The position numbers were made by a program, and so were the translations under genes. DNA of 34,475 bases from Desulfurococcaceae archaeon (GTDB lineage: Archaea; Thermoproteota; Thermoprotei_A; Sulfolobales; Desulfurococcaceae). A model generated the notes under the pieces. The model saw only the letters and a list, made by a program, of their open reading frames with translations. It was not told the origin of the DNA and searched no databases. The DNA lies in assembly GCA_020833225.1 (NCBI GenBank), contig JAJHQS010000012.1, positions 1 to 34,475 on the forward strand, in the 5' to 3' direction. The stretch's first letter is position 1; each line of letters starts with the position of its first letter. Below are positions 17,886-26,018 of this stretch, piece after piece.

Positions 17886-19426
17886 GTTGGGAGATTGTCT
17901 ATAAGGCTACTGAGTACATTGCTGAGGAGATTGGTGTAGCTTTAAAGAAATCTGCTTTTTCACCAAATATTAGAGAGAGAATGGATTTTAGTGTAGCAGT
18001 CGTAGACTCAGAGGGTAGAATTATAGCTCAAGCTGAACATATACCAGTACATTTAGGCTCTTTCTATATTGGTGTAAAGAACCTCATAAAATACCTCTCA
18101 GAGGAGAATATAGACCTTGCGAGAGGCGATGTAGTTATTACTAATGACCCCTATATAGCTGGAACACACCTTAACGATGTAATGGCTCTTTCACCAGTAT
18201 ACTATGAGAATAGGCTTGTAGCCTATATTACTACTAAAGCTCACTACGTAGATGTTGGTGGACCTGCACCAGCATCATTAAATCCACATTCAAAAACACT
18301 CTACGATGAGGGCCTAATAATACCACCAGTGAAACTCGTAAAGAGAGGTGAATTAGACAAAGAGATCTTAGGTATTATACTCTCAAATTTCAAAACACAA
18401 GATTATGCTTTAGGAGATATTAATGCTCAAATAGCGGCTCAACGTATTGGTGAAGTACGAGTAAGAGAGCTCTTTAACAAGTATCATAGTGTTCTCGAAG
18501 CATGGGATAAGGCTATTGAACATGGACGTAGACTAGTAGAGCTCGAATATGAGAAGTGGCCGCAGGGGGTGTATGAGGCAGAAGACTACCTTGACTGGAG
18601 AGATGAGATCTATAGGATTAGAGTTAAACTAGAGATCTCAGGTAACATTATACTAGTGGATTTTGAGGGTACTAGTAGGCAAGTTGAAGAACCCGTAAAC
18701 GCTGTTCTAGGAGTAACTTTTGCAGCTACATCTTTTAGTATAAGGTGTATGTTGAATAAAGAAGTACCAACTAATCACGGCTTCTACTCTACTATAATTG
18801 TAAAAGCCCCTTTAGGCACATTAGTTAACCCTTTAAAACCAGCGCCTGTAGGTGCAGGTAACCTTGAAACTTCAAATAGAATTGTAGATGTAGTTTTTCT
18901 AGCTCTCTCAAAAGCTCTGCCTGGTAGAGTACCTGCGGCAGCATCTGGCACTATGATGAACTTGATGATTGGAGGTGTTTACAATAATAGATATTGGTCT
19001 TATTACGAAACTATTGGTGGAGGCACAGGCGCAAGACCCTTTAAGAATGGTGTTTCAGGAGTCCACGTGAATATGACAAATACTCTCAACACGCCTATTG
19101 AAATAGCTGAGAGAGAGTTTCCAATATTATTCACAGCTTATAGGATTAGAGAGGGGAGTGGTGGTCGAGGGAGATTTAGAGGCGGTGATGGTATTGTGAG
19201 ATCAATGAAGGTATTGGCGCCAGCAACACTCTCTATTATAGCATCAAGGTTTAAGACAAGGCCATGGGGACTTGAAGGCGGAGAACCCGGCTTACCCGCA
19301 AGAGTTTATGTTAAGAGAGTTAAGGGCTATATTGAGGAGATATGTTCTCAAACCATAGATTTAAAACCCGGTGATGAGGTTGTTGTTGAGACGCCTGGTG
19401 GAGGCGGCTATGGCGCTCTAAAATAA
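17882..19426 (+). CDS. hyuB: Hydantoinase/5-oxoprolinase family protein, HyuB subunit
   Basis: Partner of HyuA, about 514 aa. Family segments are '[11 protein letters not shown]', 'HIPVHLGSF', '[19 protein letters not shown]', '[16 protein letters not shown]'-type sequence and the glycine-rich end 'GGGGYG'. I place the start at GTG 17882 because GAGGTGA (17871-17877) precedes it and it gives the four-base overlap typical of this genome. The ATG at 17837 is open but would overlap hyuA by 49 bases and add residues not expected for the family. No membrane segments; expected to be a cytoplasmic complex with HyuA. Confidence 0.92.
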   Translation: MSWEIVYKATEYIAEEIGVALKKSAFSPNIRERMDFSVAVVDSEGRIIAQAEHIPVHLGSFYIGVKNLIKYLSEENIDLARGDVVITNDPYIAGTHLNDVMALSPVYYENRLVAYITTKAHYVDVGGPAPASLNPHSKTLYDEGLIIPPVKLVKRGELDKEILGIILSNFKTQDYALGDINAQIAAQRIGEVRVRELFNKYHSVLEAWDKAIEHGRRLVELEYEKWPQGVYEAEDYLDWRDEIYRIRVKLEISGNIILVDFEGTSRQVEEPVNAVLGVTFAATSFSIRCMLNKEVPTNHGFYSTIIVKAPLGTLVNPLKPAPVGAGNLETSNRIVDVVFLALSKALPGRVPAAASGTMMNLMIGGVYNNRYWSYYETIGGGTGARPFKNGVSGVHVNMTNTLNTPIEIAEREFPILFTAYRIREGSGGRGRFRGGDGIVRSMKVLAPATLSIIASRFKTRPWGLEGGEPGLPARVYVKRVKGYIEEICSQTIDLKPGDEVVVETPGGGGYGALK

Positions 19427-19478
19427 TAAAATATAGTTTTAAGACCTAGGGTTTAGAGAATAAAAAATAATATTAATT

Positions 19479-20645
19479 TTAATAATTTAATGCTCGTCCT
19501 AAATCCTCTAATATATCGTTTACGTCTTCAAGCCCTACTGATAATCTAACTAAGTTCTCTGTTATTCCAAGTTTTTGTCTATATTCTGGTTCAATAAACT
19601 GTGAACCAGCCTTAATCGGTATTACTATGAGGGATTCTGTACCCCCTAAACTAGGAGCTCTCTTAATTACCTTAAGCCTCTTTACAAAATTAATCACATC
19701 ACTGTAAGAGCCCTTTATCTTAAAACTAACTACTCCGCCAAAGAGTGGTTTTTCAAATATTTTTCTCGCCACACTATGATAAGGACTTTTTGAAAGCCCT
19801 GGGTATAATACTTCTTCTATTTTTGAGTGTTCAGCTAAATACTCAGCTACTGCCATAGCATTATTACTGTGTTTTTCAAATCTAACTTCGAGAGTTTTAA
19901 TCCCCCTCAAAACCATATAGGCTTCAAAAGGCTGTAAAATCCCTCCTAGTAATCTACGCCACTCCCACAATTCAACAACGTTTTTCCTATACCCAGCTAT
20001 AACTCCACCAACTACGTCATTATGTCCTCCAAAATACTTTGTCATGCTGTGAACTACGAGTTTAGCTTTATACTTTATAGGTTTTAAAATCACAGGCGTT
20101 GTAAATGTGTTATCAACTACTAGGGTTTTTTCATCGAGATCTAGGCTTTTAGAGAGATATTCAAGGTCTATTACTTTATTTGTTGGATTTGTCATTGATT
20201 CAATAAAGACCATTGAAGTATTCTTATCTACAGCCTCAATAATGGCCTCCGCTGATGGCCACACTTTTACTACTCTAATATTCATTTTTGAGACTAGGTG
20301 ATTAAGGAGTACAAATACAGAACTATAGAGCTCCATTGGCACCACTACTTTATCGCCTGGTCTTAGATAGTAGAGAAATAGTGTTGAAATAGCAGACATA
20401 CCACTATTAAATACAAGTGCATCCTCTGCTCCTTCTAGTTTACTAATAATCCTCTCAAGAGCCCTAGTGGTAGGGTTTTCTTCTCTACCATACTTTAAAT
20501 TAGTACCTCTATCTGTAAACTTAGCTAATCCAAGCTCTTGATCCACATACTCGTAGACAACGCTAACATATATTGGGGGGACATGAGATCCATAGATATC
20601 CTCGTATTCATGCCCATGAATAGCTATTGTAGAAAAACCCTTCAT
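19479..20645 (-). CDS. Trans-sulfuration PLP enzyme (cystathionine gamma-synthase/gamma-lyase family)
   Basis: Fold-type I PLP enzyme of the Cys/Met metabolism family, 388 aa (normal length). The PLP-phosphate site 'KYGREENPTTRALE' is near residue 51, 'FNSGMSAIST' near 79, the aspartate pairing the PLP nitrogen is D178 ('VVDNTFTTP') and the PLP lysine is K203 ('HSMTKYFGGHNDV'). It could be cystathionine gamma-synthase, gamma-lyase, an O-acylhomoserine sulfhydrylase or methionine gamma-lyase; these are hard to separate by eye. The divergent neighbour is homoserine kinase, which points to homoserine-linked sulfur amino acid metabolism. A TATA-like TTTAAAAC (minus strand, about 20685) lies 40 bases ahead. 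Confidence 0.9.
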   Translation of the reverse strand: MKGFSTIAIHGHEYEDIYGSHVPPIYVSVVYEYVDQELGLAKFTDRGTNLKYGREENPTTRALERIISKLEGAEDALVFNSGMSAISTLFLYYLRPGDKVVVPMELYSSVFVLLNHLVSKMNIRVVKVWPSAEAIIEAVDKNTSMVFIESMTNPTNKVIDLEYLSKSLDLDEKTLVVDNTFTTPVILKPIKYKAKLVVHSMTKYFGGHNDVVGGVIAGYRKNVVELWEWRRLLGGILQPFEAYMVLRGIKTLEVRFEKHSNNAMAVAEYLAEHSKIEEVLYPGLSKSPYHSVARKIFEKPLFGGVVSFKIKGSYSDVINFVKRLKVIKRAPSLGGTESLIVIPIKAGSQFIEPEYRQKLGITENLVRLSVGLEDVNDILEDLGRALNY

Positions 20646-20822
20646 AACTCTACACCAAGCATACTTAGTCCTGGAACTGTTTTAAATAAACTAGATAGAC
20701 CTTTAAAACAACTAATGCGTATTAGTAGAGTTTTTAAGCTCATCTATATTCTAAAGGTATGTTAAGGTGTTTAACACTGGTGATGATATGCTCCCTATGC
20801 GGCGAGTAAAAGAAGAGCTGTA

Positions 20823-21749
20823 GTGAAAGCACCCGCATCAATAGCTAATTTTGGCCCTGGTTTTGACATAGTTGCAGCTGCTATTGAAGGCTTTTATGAC
20901 ATCGTCGAGGTCTCTCTGAACCCCGGGGTCGGTAGGGTGTTTGTTAAATCTTACGGGTTTAATGTACCGTCAGGTGAGGGTAACGTTGCATACCATGTAG
21001 CTAAGAGTTTTCTCGACAAGCTCTCAGTGAGAGAGTACGATGTCTATGTGACTGTGAAGAAGGGTATACCGCCATCACGTGGTCTTGGGAGTTCTGGCGC
21101 TACAAGTATTGCTACTGCACAAGCTCTTAACATTTTACTAGGTACTAATCTAGATGAGAAGGAGCTATTGTATTTAGCAGGTGTAGGTGAAGCGTTCACC
21201 GCAGGCTCTCCCCACTACGATAACGTATCTGCAAGTTTACTTGGAGGGTTTGTGATACTAGATTTAACAAGAGGTGTAGTGCTTAGGCATGTCCCTAGAA
21301 AGAGGATTCCCATAGCCCTCATAATTCCAGAGACTGTGCAAGTAGCTTATAGGAAGACCGCTTACGCGCGATCTCTACTGCCAAGACAAATAGACCTCGA
21401 TACACATGTAAAGCAGTCCTCATCGCTAGCAAAACTCATTTATGGTATCTTAACAGAAGACCTAAAGGTGTTAGGTGAAGCTGTTTCAGCTGATTACATA
21501 GTAGAGCCTTCGCGGGCTAAAATGATACCATTTTATAATGACATTAAAAAGATCGCTTTAGATGAAGGTGCTTATGGCGTTAATATTAGTGGTGCAGGCC
21601 CATCAATATTTATATTACACGAAGATGTAGAGAAACTAGTAGAGATAGGAGAGAAGATTAAAAATCATCTCTTCAAGCTTGGGGTAAAAGTAAATGTTCA
21701 TATTTCTTTTATTTCACAAAAAGGTGCAGAGTTAATAGAGGTAGAATAG
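20823..21749 (+). CDS. thrB: Homoserine kinase (GHMP family)
   Basis: Phosphorylates homoserine on the way to threonine. The 'KAPASIANFGPGFD' N-terminus and the ATP loop 'PPSRGLGSSGATS' (about residues 83-95) are typical of ThrB, as is 'NISGAGPSIFI' near the C-terminus. The length of 308 aa is usual. The only usable start is GTG 20823, which gives a protein lacking the few residues of the first beta strand normally found before 'KAPAS'. In-frame codons upstream would encode a suitable strand but contain no start before a stop at 20784. The gene may truly start here or a base may be off upstream. Confidence 0.92.
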   Translation: MKAPASIANFGPGFDIVAAAIEGFYDIVEVSLNPGVGRVFVKSYGFNVPSGEGNVAYHVAKSFLDKLSVREYDVYVTVKKGIPPSRGLGSSGATSIATAQALNILLGTNLDEKELLYLAGVGEAFTAGSPHYDNVSASLLGGFVILDLTRGVVLRHVPRKRIPIALIIPETVQVAYRKTAYARSLLPRQIDLDTHVKQSSSLAKLIYGILTEDLKVLGEAVSADYIVEPSRAKMIPFYNDIKKIALDEGAYGVNISGAGPSIFILHEDVEKLVEIGEKIKNHLFKLGVKVNVHISFISQKGAELIEVE

Positions 21750-21773
21750 ACCACTAAAGAAAAGCCGAAATTA

Positions 21774-21785
21774 TTTTTTATTCTT
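21774..21785 (+). terminator. T-rich tract after thrB
   Basis: A run of T with single A interruptions follows the thrB stop by 24 bases, in the short convergent gap with the DapA-family gene. Archaeal transcription commonly ends in such T tracts. No stem-loop precedes it. Confidence 0.35.
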
Positions 21786-21827
21786 CTATTAATCTATTAA
21801 TCTATATTCATCTGCGGTGGAGACTAA

Positions 21828-22727
21828 TTAACTGTGAATACTCTTAACCATCTCTATAACTAGCTCGTAGGCTTTTTTCAACAACCCCTGATCTAAATCG
21901 TGCACTAGATGTAGCGGTGGATAGCCTGCTTTAATATTTCTCCATTTCAAAAGCTCTCTTACAGCTTCTTGCATTTCTGGGGTAAGTTTGCTGAGTACTT
22001 TGCGCAATTGGTCTAATTGATATTGAAGCTTAAGAGCTCTGCTATAATTACCCTCTTTAACAGCCTTATAGAGAGCTACTGTTACCTCTGGTACTAGGTT
22101 TGAAATTCCAGATATATTGGCTGGGGCTTTAATTATAAACGTGTAAAATAGGAGACTATCACCAGCCCCCGCTATGAAATATTTTCCTCCAAATCTATTA
22201 ACATATTCTAGTAGCTGAGATATATCTCTACTAGTATCTTTAATTCCCACAACATTCTTAACACGGTCAACTATAAACTGGAAATCGTCTGGTGTAATAT
22301 TGTAGCCTTGACGTTCAGGAATATTGTAAATTAGAATATTAAGATCTATCTTAGAGGCTATGTAATCGTAGTAGTCAATAAGACCCCTCCTAGAGGGCTT
22401 ATGGTATATTGGGCCAATTACGCTGACTTCTCTATAGCCGAGATCCCGGGCTTTTAAACCTAATTCTATGACAGCGTCATGTGAGGCGCTACCAATATGT
22501 GGTAGCAAATACATATTTGAAGGAGCATATTCTAGTGACTTTTCAAAAACTTTTAATCTCAAAGCGCGTGGAAGTACTAGGCCCTCACCATAAGTCCCAG
22601 TTAAATAGAGTCCTACAACACCACTCCTATATTGAAACTCTATAAGCTCCTTTAAACAATCATTACAGAGCTCTCCATTCTTATCTAAAGGCGTAATAAG
22701 AGCTGTTATTATTCCCTCAGGCTTCAT
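21828..22727 (-). CDS. DapA/2-keto-3-deoxygluconate aldolase family lyase
   Basis: Class I aldolase of the dihydrodipicolinate synthase/N-acetylneuraminate lyase family, 299 aa. The Schiff-base lysine is K163 in 'VVGIKDTS', the catalytic tyrosine Y134 in 'ILIYNIPE', and the substrate loop reads 'LTGTYGEG' (43-49) rather than the GTTGE of true DapA. Substrate is therefore open: a 2-keto-3-deoxy sugar acid, another keto acid, or dihydrodipicolinate. The frame is open 99 bases further upstream, encoding a hydrophobic stretch, but ATG 22727 has GGTGAT six bases before it and starts where the family starts. A separate promoter at about 22770-22805 is likely. Confidence 0.9.
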   Translation of the reverse strand: MKPEGIITALITPLDKNGELCNDCLKELIEFQYRSGVVGLYLTGTYGEGLVLPRALRLKVFEKSLEYAPSNMYLLPHIGSASHDAVIELGLKARDLGYREVSVIGPIYHKPSRRGLIDYYDYIASKIDLNILIYNIPERQGYNITPDDFQFIVDRVKNVVGIKDTSRDISQLLEYVNRFGGKYFIAGAGDSLLFYTFIIKAPANISGISNLVPEVTVALYKAVKEGNYSRALKLQYQLDQLRKVLSKLTPEMQEAVRELLKWRNIKAGYPPLHLVHDLDQGLLKKAYELVIEMVKSIHS

Positions 22728-22769
22728 ATAATCACCACTTCTTACAATGAATACTGTGGAAGTAAATAA

Positions 22770-22805
22770 ATGTAAAAACATGTAAAACACATATGCTAAT
22801 ATAAA
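22770..22805 (-). promoter_or_regulatory. Promoter of the DapA-family gene with 10-bp-spaced repeats
   Basis: On the plus strand the 8-mer ATGTAAAA occurs at 22770-22777 and 22780-22787, exactly one helical turn apart. On the minus strand a TATA-like CTTTATATTA lies at about 22796-22805, so the repeats fall around the expected transcription start, a usual place for a repressor site. Repeats are seen; the role is inference. Confidence 0.4.
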
Positions 22806-22810
22806 GAGCG

Positions 22811-23092
22811 TTAAGATGATGTACATGTTTCAAGTAAACTAATAATTTTACTCTTTAAGTCTTCAATGTCAACTCCGAGAACAATAGTACTAGAGATCTC
22901 TTTAAAAGCTTCTTCAATACACACTCTACTACTACATTTCCTAAGCTTACTCTCTAATTCCCCAATAGACTCTTCAGGATATGCGAAGAAATCCCCTGAA
23001 ATAGTTAAATCTAAGATTTCACATTTATCGCCGAGAATTATATCTAATTTCACTGTCTTTACGTAACGTAGCACTAGTGATGTCGACTTCAC
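22811..23092 (-). CDS. lplB: Lipoate-protein ligase accessory subunit (LplB-like)
   Basis: Small protein (about 93 aa) corresponding to the C-terminal domain of lipoate-protein ligase, encoded separately in archaea such as Thermoplasma as LplB. It is needed with LplA to activate lipoate or octanoate. Visible is the 'KTVKLDIILGDKCEILDLTISGDFFAYPEE' beta hairpin segment, in which 'ISGDFF.YPEE.I..LE..L' is the family signature. GTG 23092 follows a GAGGTGA sequence and lies directly after the lplA stop. An upstream start at 23119 would overlap lplA. Confidence 0.85.
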   Translation of the reverse strand: MKSTSLVLRYVKTVKLDIILGDKCEILDLTISGDFFAYPEESIGELESKLRKCSSRVCIEEAFKEISSTIVLGVDIEDLKSKIISLLETCTSS

Positions 23093-23096
23093 GAGA

Positions 23097-23861
23097 TCAC
23101 CTCTTAAACACCCATTCAAAACTCTTATATTTACTTACAAGTTCACTTGCTACCCTAAGCTCTCTCTCAGAGAGCTCGTCATAGTAAATCTCAGCGCTAA
23201 GAGTATTTGAAAAACCCTCTACAAGATACTCTACAAGGACGTTGACGTCGACTTCGCCAATGATATCTCTAAGCGTTATAACTCTATCTCTAATACTCTT
23301 TACACCCTTACTCTCAAGTTTCTCTCGAGGCGCTATGAGGGCTTTCTCTAGAATATTGAGATCTGTAGCATACATTAATGTGCCATGTTGTAGTAAAAAT
23401 CCAGCTCTACGTGTTTGTGCACTACCAGAAATCTTCTTACCATGAACTACAATATCATTTATGGGTATAAAATCTGCAGAAACACCAAGCTTCCTGAGAG
23501 CATAGACAAGGCTATTACATATAACCCTATAGCTCTCTAAGACATCTGTTAAAACACCCCTGATAGGTAAGACTATACTATATGTTAACTCGCCACTAGT
23601 ATCGTGGTAAACTGAACCACCACCCGTGATCCTCCTAGTATATTGTATACCGCTCTCATCTAGAAACTCTAAGTTAACAGCCTCCCTAATCTTCTGAAAA
23701 TAACCTATTGTAACAGCACTAGGCTTAAACCTATATATTCTCAAAGTATTATCAATTTCACCGCGAGATCTCAGCGTTAATAATGCCTCATCAATAGCCA
23801 TTTGCCAATAAACATCACGCCCCTCAAGATCTAGTATAACTCTCAACTTCAAAAACCACAC
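23097..23861 (-). CDS. lplA: Lipoate/octanoate-protein ligase, catalytic subunit (LplA-like)
   Basis: Catalytic subunit of a bipartite ligase that attaches octanoate or lipoate to a carrier lysine via an adenylate. Key segments are 'MAIDEALL' (about 21-28), 'RRITGGGSVYHDTSGELTYS' (76-95, lipoyl-AMP binding) and 'NDIVVHGKKISGSAQTRR' (about 139-156, containing the catalytic lysine). The length of 254 aa lacks the C-terminal domain, which is supplied by the adjacent lplB. It is divergent from the two radical SAM genes. In the archaeal route this ligase is thought to load octanoate that LipS1/LipS2 then convert to lipoyl. Confidence 0.93.
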   Translation of the reverse strand: MWFLKLRVILDLEGRDVYWQMAIDEALLTLRSRGEIDNTLRIYRFKPSAVTIGYFQKIREAVNLEFLDESGIQYTRRITGGGSVYHDTSGELTYSIVLPIRGVLTDVLESYRVICNSLVYALRKLGVSADFIPINDIVVHGKKISGSAQTRRAGFLLQHGTLMYATDLNILEKALIAPREKLESKGVKSIRDRVITLRDIIGEVDVNVLVEYLVEGFSNTLSAEIYYDELSERELRVASELVSKYKSFEWVFKR

Positions 23862-23893
23862 CGAGACTGTAGAAATATAGATGACTATAACAG

Positions 23894-23913
23894 TTATTTA
23901 ACTTTATTTAACT
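23894..23913. promoter_or_regulatory. Tandem 10-mer in the divergent lipoate promoter
   Basis: TTATTTAACT occurs twice back to back between lplA (start 23861) and the first radical SAM gene (start 23960). Read on the minus strand it gives two TTAAATAA TATA-like boxes 33-52 bases ahead of lplA. It may be simply a duplicated TATA or a shared operator for both directions. Confidence 0.45.
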
Positions 23914-23959
23914 CTAAGACATATTATGAGCTATGTGAAATATATGTAGGCTGAGCATA

Positions 23960-24898
23960 TTGTTTTTAGTAAGGGCATCTATTGGAACATTGGCAGTATT
24001 AGGCCTCATAGACTTAAAAATCCTAGAGACACCTACAACTGCATATTTCCTTCAATACTCACCTAGTGGTTGTAGTGCTAATTGTGCTTATTGTCTACAA
24101 TCACGTAGATTTGCTCATAGTAGTAGTGATAAGTTAGGTAGAGTTATATGGCCTCTTATTGACTTAGAAACTATTAAGAAGGCTTGGAGAAAAAGTTTTA
24201 CTCGCATATGTTTTCAAACAGTGATTAAACGTAATTTTGCTAGTGAGGCATTAAAAATAATAGAGAATATTAGGTCTTTTGAACCCAATATTCCAATTTC
24301 ACTGGCAATTACACCAGTACCAAGAGTACTCCTAGAAAGCGTGGTAAAGTGGGGTGTGGATGTCATTGGAGTGGGATTAGATACAGCCACGTTACAGCTT
24401 TTTAATGAGTGGAATAAGCCATATAGCTGGGATTTATATTGGAGATTTATTGAGAAAGCTGTAGAGGTCTATGGTAGAGGTAATATATATGTTCACTTAA
24501 TAGTGGGTTTAGGAGAGTCTTTTAAAGAGCTAGTAGATGTTATGAGGAAGATCTATAGACTTGGTGGTAGAATAGCCCTCTTCAATTACATTAATGAGCG
24601 TGGTGTTTCACCAGTAAATATCAAGTACTATAGACTTGTACAATTAGCGAGATTTCTGCTAGAAAACGGATTAAACCCAGATCTCTACATTGACTATGAG
24701 CACTACATAGTTAAAGGAGAAATACCATTAGATAATATATTAGAGGCCTTTTATACAAGTGGATGTCCAGGTTGTAATAGGCCATTTTATAGTGAGAGCC
24801 CTAGGGGGCCTTTATATAATATTCCATCAAGGCGCCTACTAGGAATATACTATGAGAAGCTTAGAGAGGAGCTTTTAAGTATTGGTGTCTCTTTGTGA
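23960..24898 (+). CDS. Radical SAM protein, probable lipoyl synthase component (LipS1/LipS2 pair)
   Basis: Radical SAM enzyme of 312 aa with the cluster motif CX3CX2C at C38, C42 and C45 ('SGCSANCAYC'). A second cysteine pair near the C-terminus, 'SGCPGCNRP' (C269, C272), is a candidate ligand set for an auxiliary cluster, as needed for sulfur insertion. It is not LipA, whose CX4CX5C motif is missing. Its place beside lplA/lplB and its four-base overlap with a second radical SAM gene match the archaeal LipS1/LipS2 system, in which two proteins together insert the two sulfurs into octanoyl groups. I cannot say which of the two this is. TTG start at 23960; the N-terminal 20 residues are uncertain. 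Confidence 0.8.
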   Translation: MFLVRASIGTLAVLGLIDLKILETPTTAYFLQYSPSGCSANCAYCLQSRRFAHSSSDKLGRVIWPLIDLETIKKAWRKSFTRICFQTVIKRNFASEALKIIENIRSFEPNIPISLAITPVPRVLLESVVKWGVDVIGVGLDTATLQLFNEWNKPYSWDLYWRFIEKAVEVYGRGNIYVHLIVGLGESFKELVDVMRKIYRLGGRIALFNYINERGVSPVNIKYYRLVQLARFLLENGLNPDLYIDYEHYIVKGEIPLDNILEAFYTSGCPGCNRPFYSESPRGPLYNIPSRRLLGIYYEKLREELLSIGVSL

Positions 24899-25764
24899 AA
24901 CTCATATATTTTACTCCAAGATCTAGGTATAAGGTAATATCACTTACAGGGTTTTGGTGTGCACTAAACTGTAAGTTTTGTAATAAAAGGTACTTAGTAA
25001 ACATGGTGCATACAACACCCTCCAACTTTATAGACACTGTGAGAGAGCTCTATGTTAATGGTGTAAGAGGAGTGTTATTGAGTGGTGGTTTTAGAAGTAA
25101 TGGGACATTGCCGATAGAGCCTTATATAGATAAATTACGTGTAGTTAAAAGAGAACTAGGTATAATTACTAGTGCTCATCTAGGTCTAATTACTAATGAA
25201 GAACTACTACATAGTTTAAGAGGGCTTATAGATACTGTAGATTTTGAATTTACATTAAGCTCATTTATAGTTAACTATGTAAGAGGCTTTACTTTTAGCC
25301 CTAAGAAATACGTGAATGTTCTATCCAAGATCGTTGATAGTGGATTACATATAGTACCACATATTTACGCGTGGCATCCTGAGATCAGAAGAGATGTTCT
25401 CAGAGAAGAATTAAAAATTATAAGTGATTTTGGAATTAAAGAAATAGTACTCCTAGTTTATATAGACCCCTTTAAAACCCATGAGCACACTAAACTAGCC
25501 AGCATAGTAGTAGATAATATTAAATATGTAAGGAACACATATCCTGGAAGACTCTACATGGGGTGTATGAGGCCTGGTTATATTAAGCCACTAATAGATC
25601 CGGTACTTGTAGAGAAAGAGCTTGTTGATAGAATAGTAAACCCCTACTACAAGGTCTTAAGAGAACAGCCTGGGGATATTTACGATGCATGTTGCTCAAT
25701 ACAATTAATTGAATCATTACGCGAATTATTCCTCGTGAGTAAGGTTTCTAATAGAAATAGCTAA
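24895..25764 (+). CDS. Radical SAM protein, probable lipoyl synthase component (LipS1/LipS2 pair)
   Basis: Second radical SAM protein, 289 aa, with CX3CX2C at C22, C26 and C29 ('FWCALNCKFC') and the 'LLSGGF' SAM-binding turn at about 61-66. Extra cysteines in the C-terminal part, C224 ('GCMRPGY') and C266-C267 ('DACCSIQ'), could bind an auxiliary Fe-S cluster. GTG start overlapping the previous gene's stop (GTGA), so the two products are probably made together. Alternative readings are biotin-synthase-like or another sulfur-inserting radical SAM enzyme; the lipoate ligase neighbours make lipoyl synthase the best fit. Confidence 0.8.
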   Translation: MKLIYFTPRSRYKVISLTGFWCALNCKFCNKRYLVNMVHTTPSNFIDTVRELYVNGVRGVLLSGGFRSNGTLPIEPYIDKLRVVKRELGIITSAHLGLITNEELLHSLRGLIDTVDFEFTLSSFIVNYVRGFTFSPKKYVNVLSKIVDSGLHIVPHIYAWHPEIRRDVLREELKIISDFGIKEIVLLVYIDPFKTHEHTKLASIVVDNIKYVRNTYPGRLYMGCMRPGYIKPLIDPVLVEKELVDRIVNPYYKVLREQPGDIYDACCSIQLIESLRELFLVSKVSNRNS

Positions 25765-25903
25765 ATGTGCCTCATCTACTACTTAAATTAATAAAATAAA
25801 TATCTACTATACTTAGATTAACATAACCAATATCTTTGAAAATAATAAGAGAATACTTAATTAATGGCTTTTTGTAAAGTATGTGTTTTCGAGGAAATAA
25901 TTG

Positions 25904-25960
25904 AATAATCAGAGCCGGCATGGTTCTTCACAGATCAGATTATCGGGCCTTCATCACTTT
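25904..25960 (-). ncRNA. C/D box sRNA (2'-O-methylation guide)
   Basis: On the minus strand the order is C box GTGATGA (25957-25951), a 12-nt guide AGGCCCGATAAT, D' box CTGA (25938-25935), a 3-nt spacer, C' box GTGAAGA (25931-25925, one change from RTGATGA), a 12-nt guide ACCATGCCGGCT, and D box CTGA (25912-25909). Box order, two 12-nt guides and the short D'-C' spacer are exactly those of archaeal C/D box sRNAs bound by L7Ae, Nop5 and fibrillarin. A TATA-like CTATAAGAG lies 29 bases upstream (25982-25990), giving a free-standing transcript. The first guide pairs, with a G-U and an end mismatch, with the 16S segment TTATTGGGCCT as I recall it for crenarchaea. Confidence 0.88.
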
Positions 25961-26018
25961 ATATAATTTTAATACCTTTAGCTCTTATAGAGTTCAATTA
26001 ATTTTCTCACCGGCTTAT

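Noticed and set aside
22728-22826. Membrane anchor at the N-terminus of the DapA-family protein
   Set aside because: The upstream in-frame stretch is hydrophobic, but ATG 22727 has a good ribosome-binding site, matches the family start, and the promoter maps inside that stretch.
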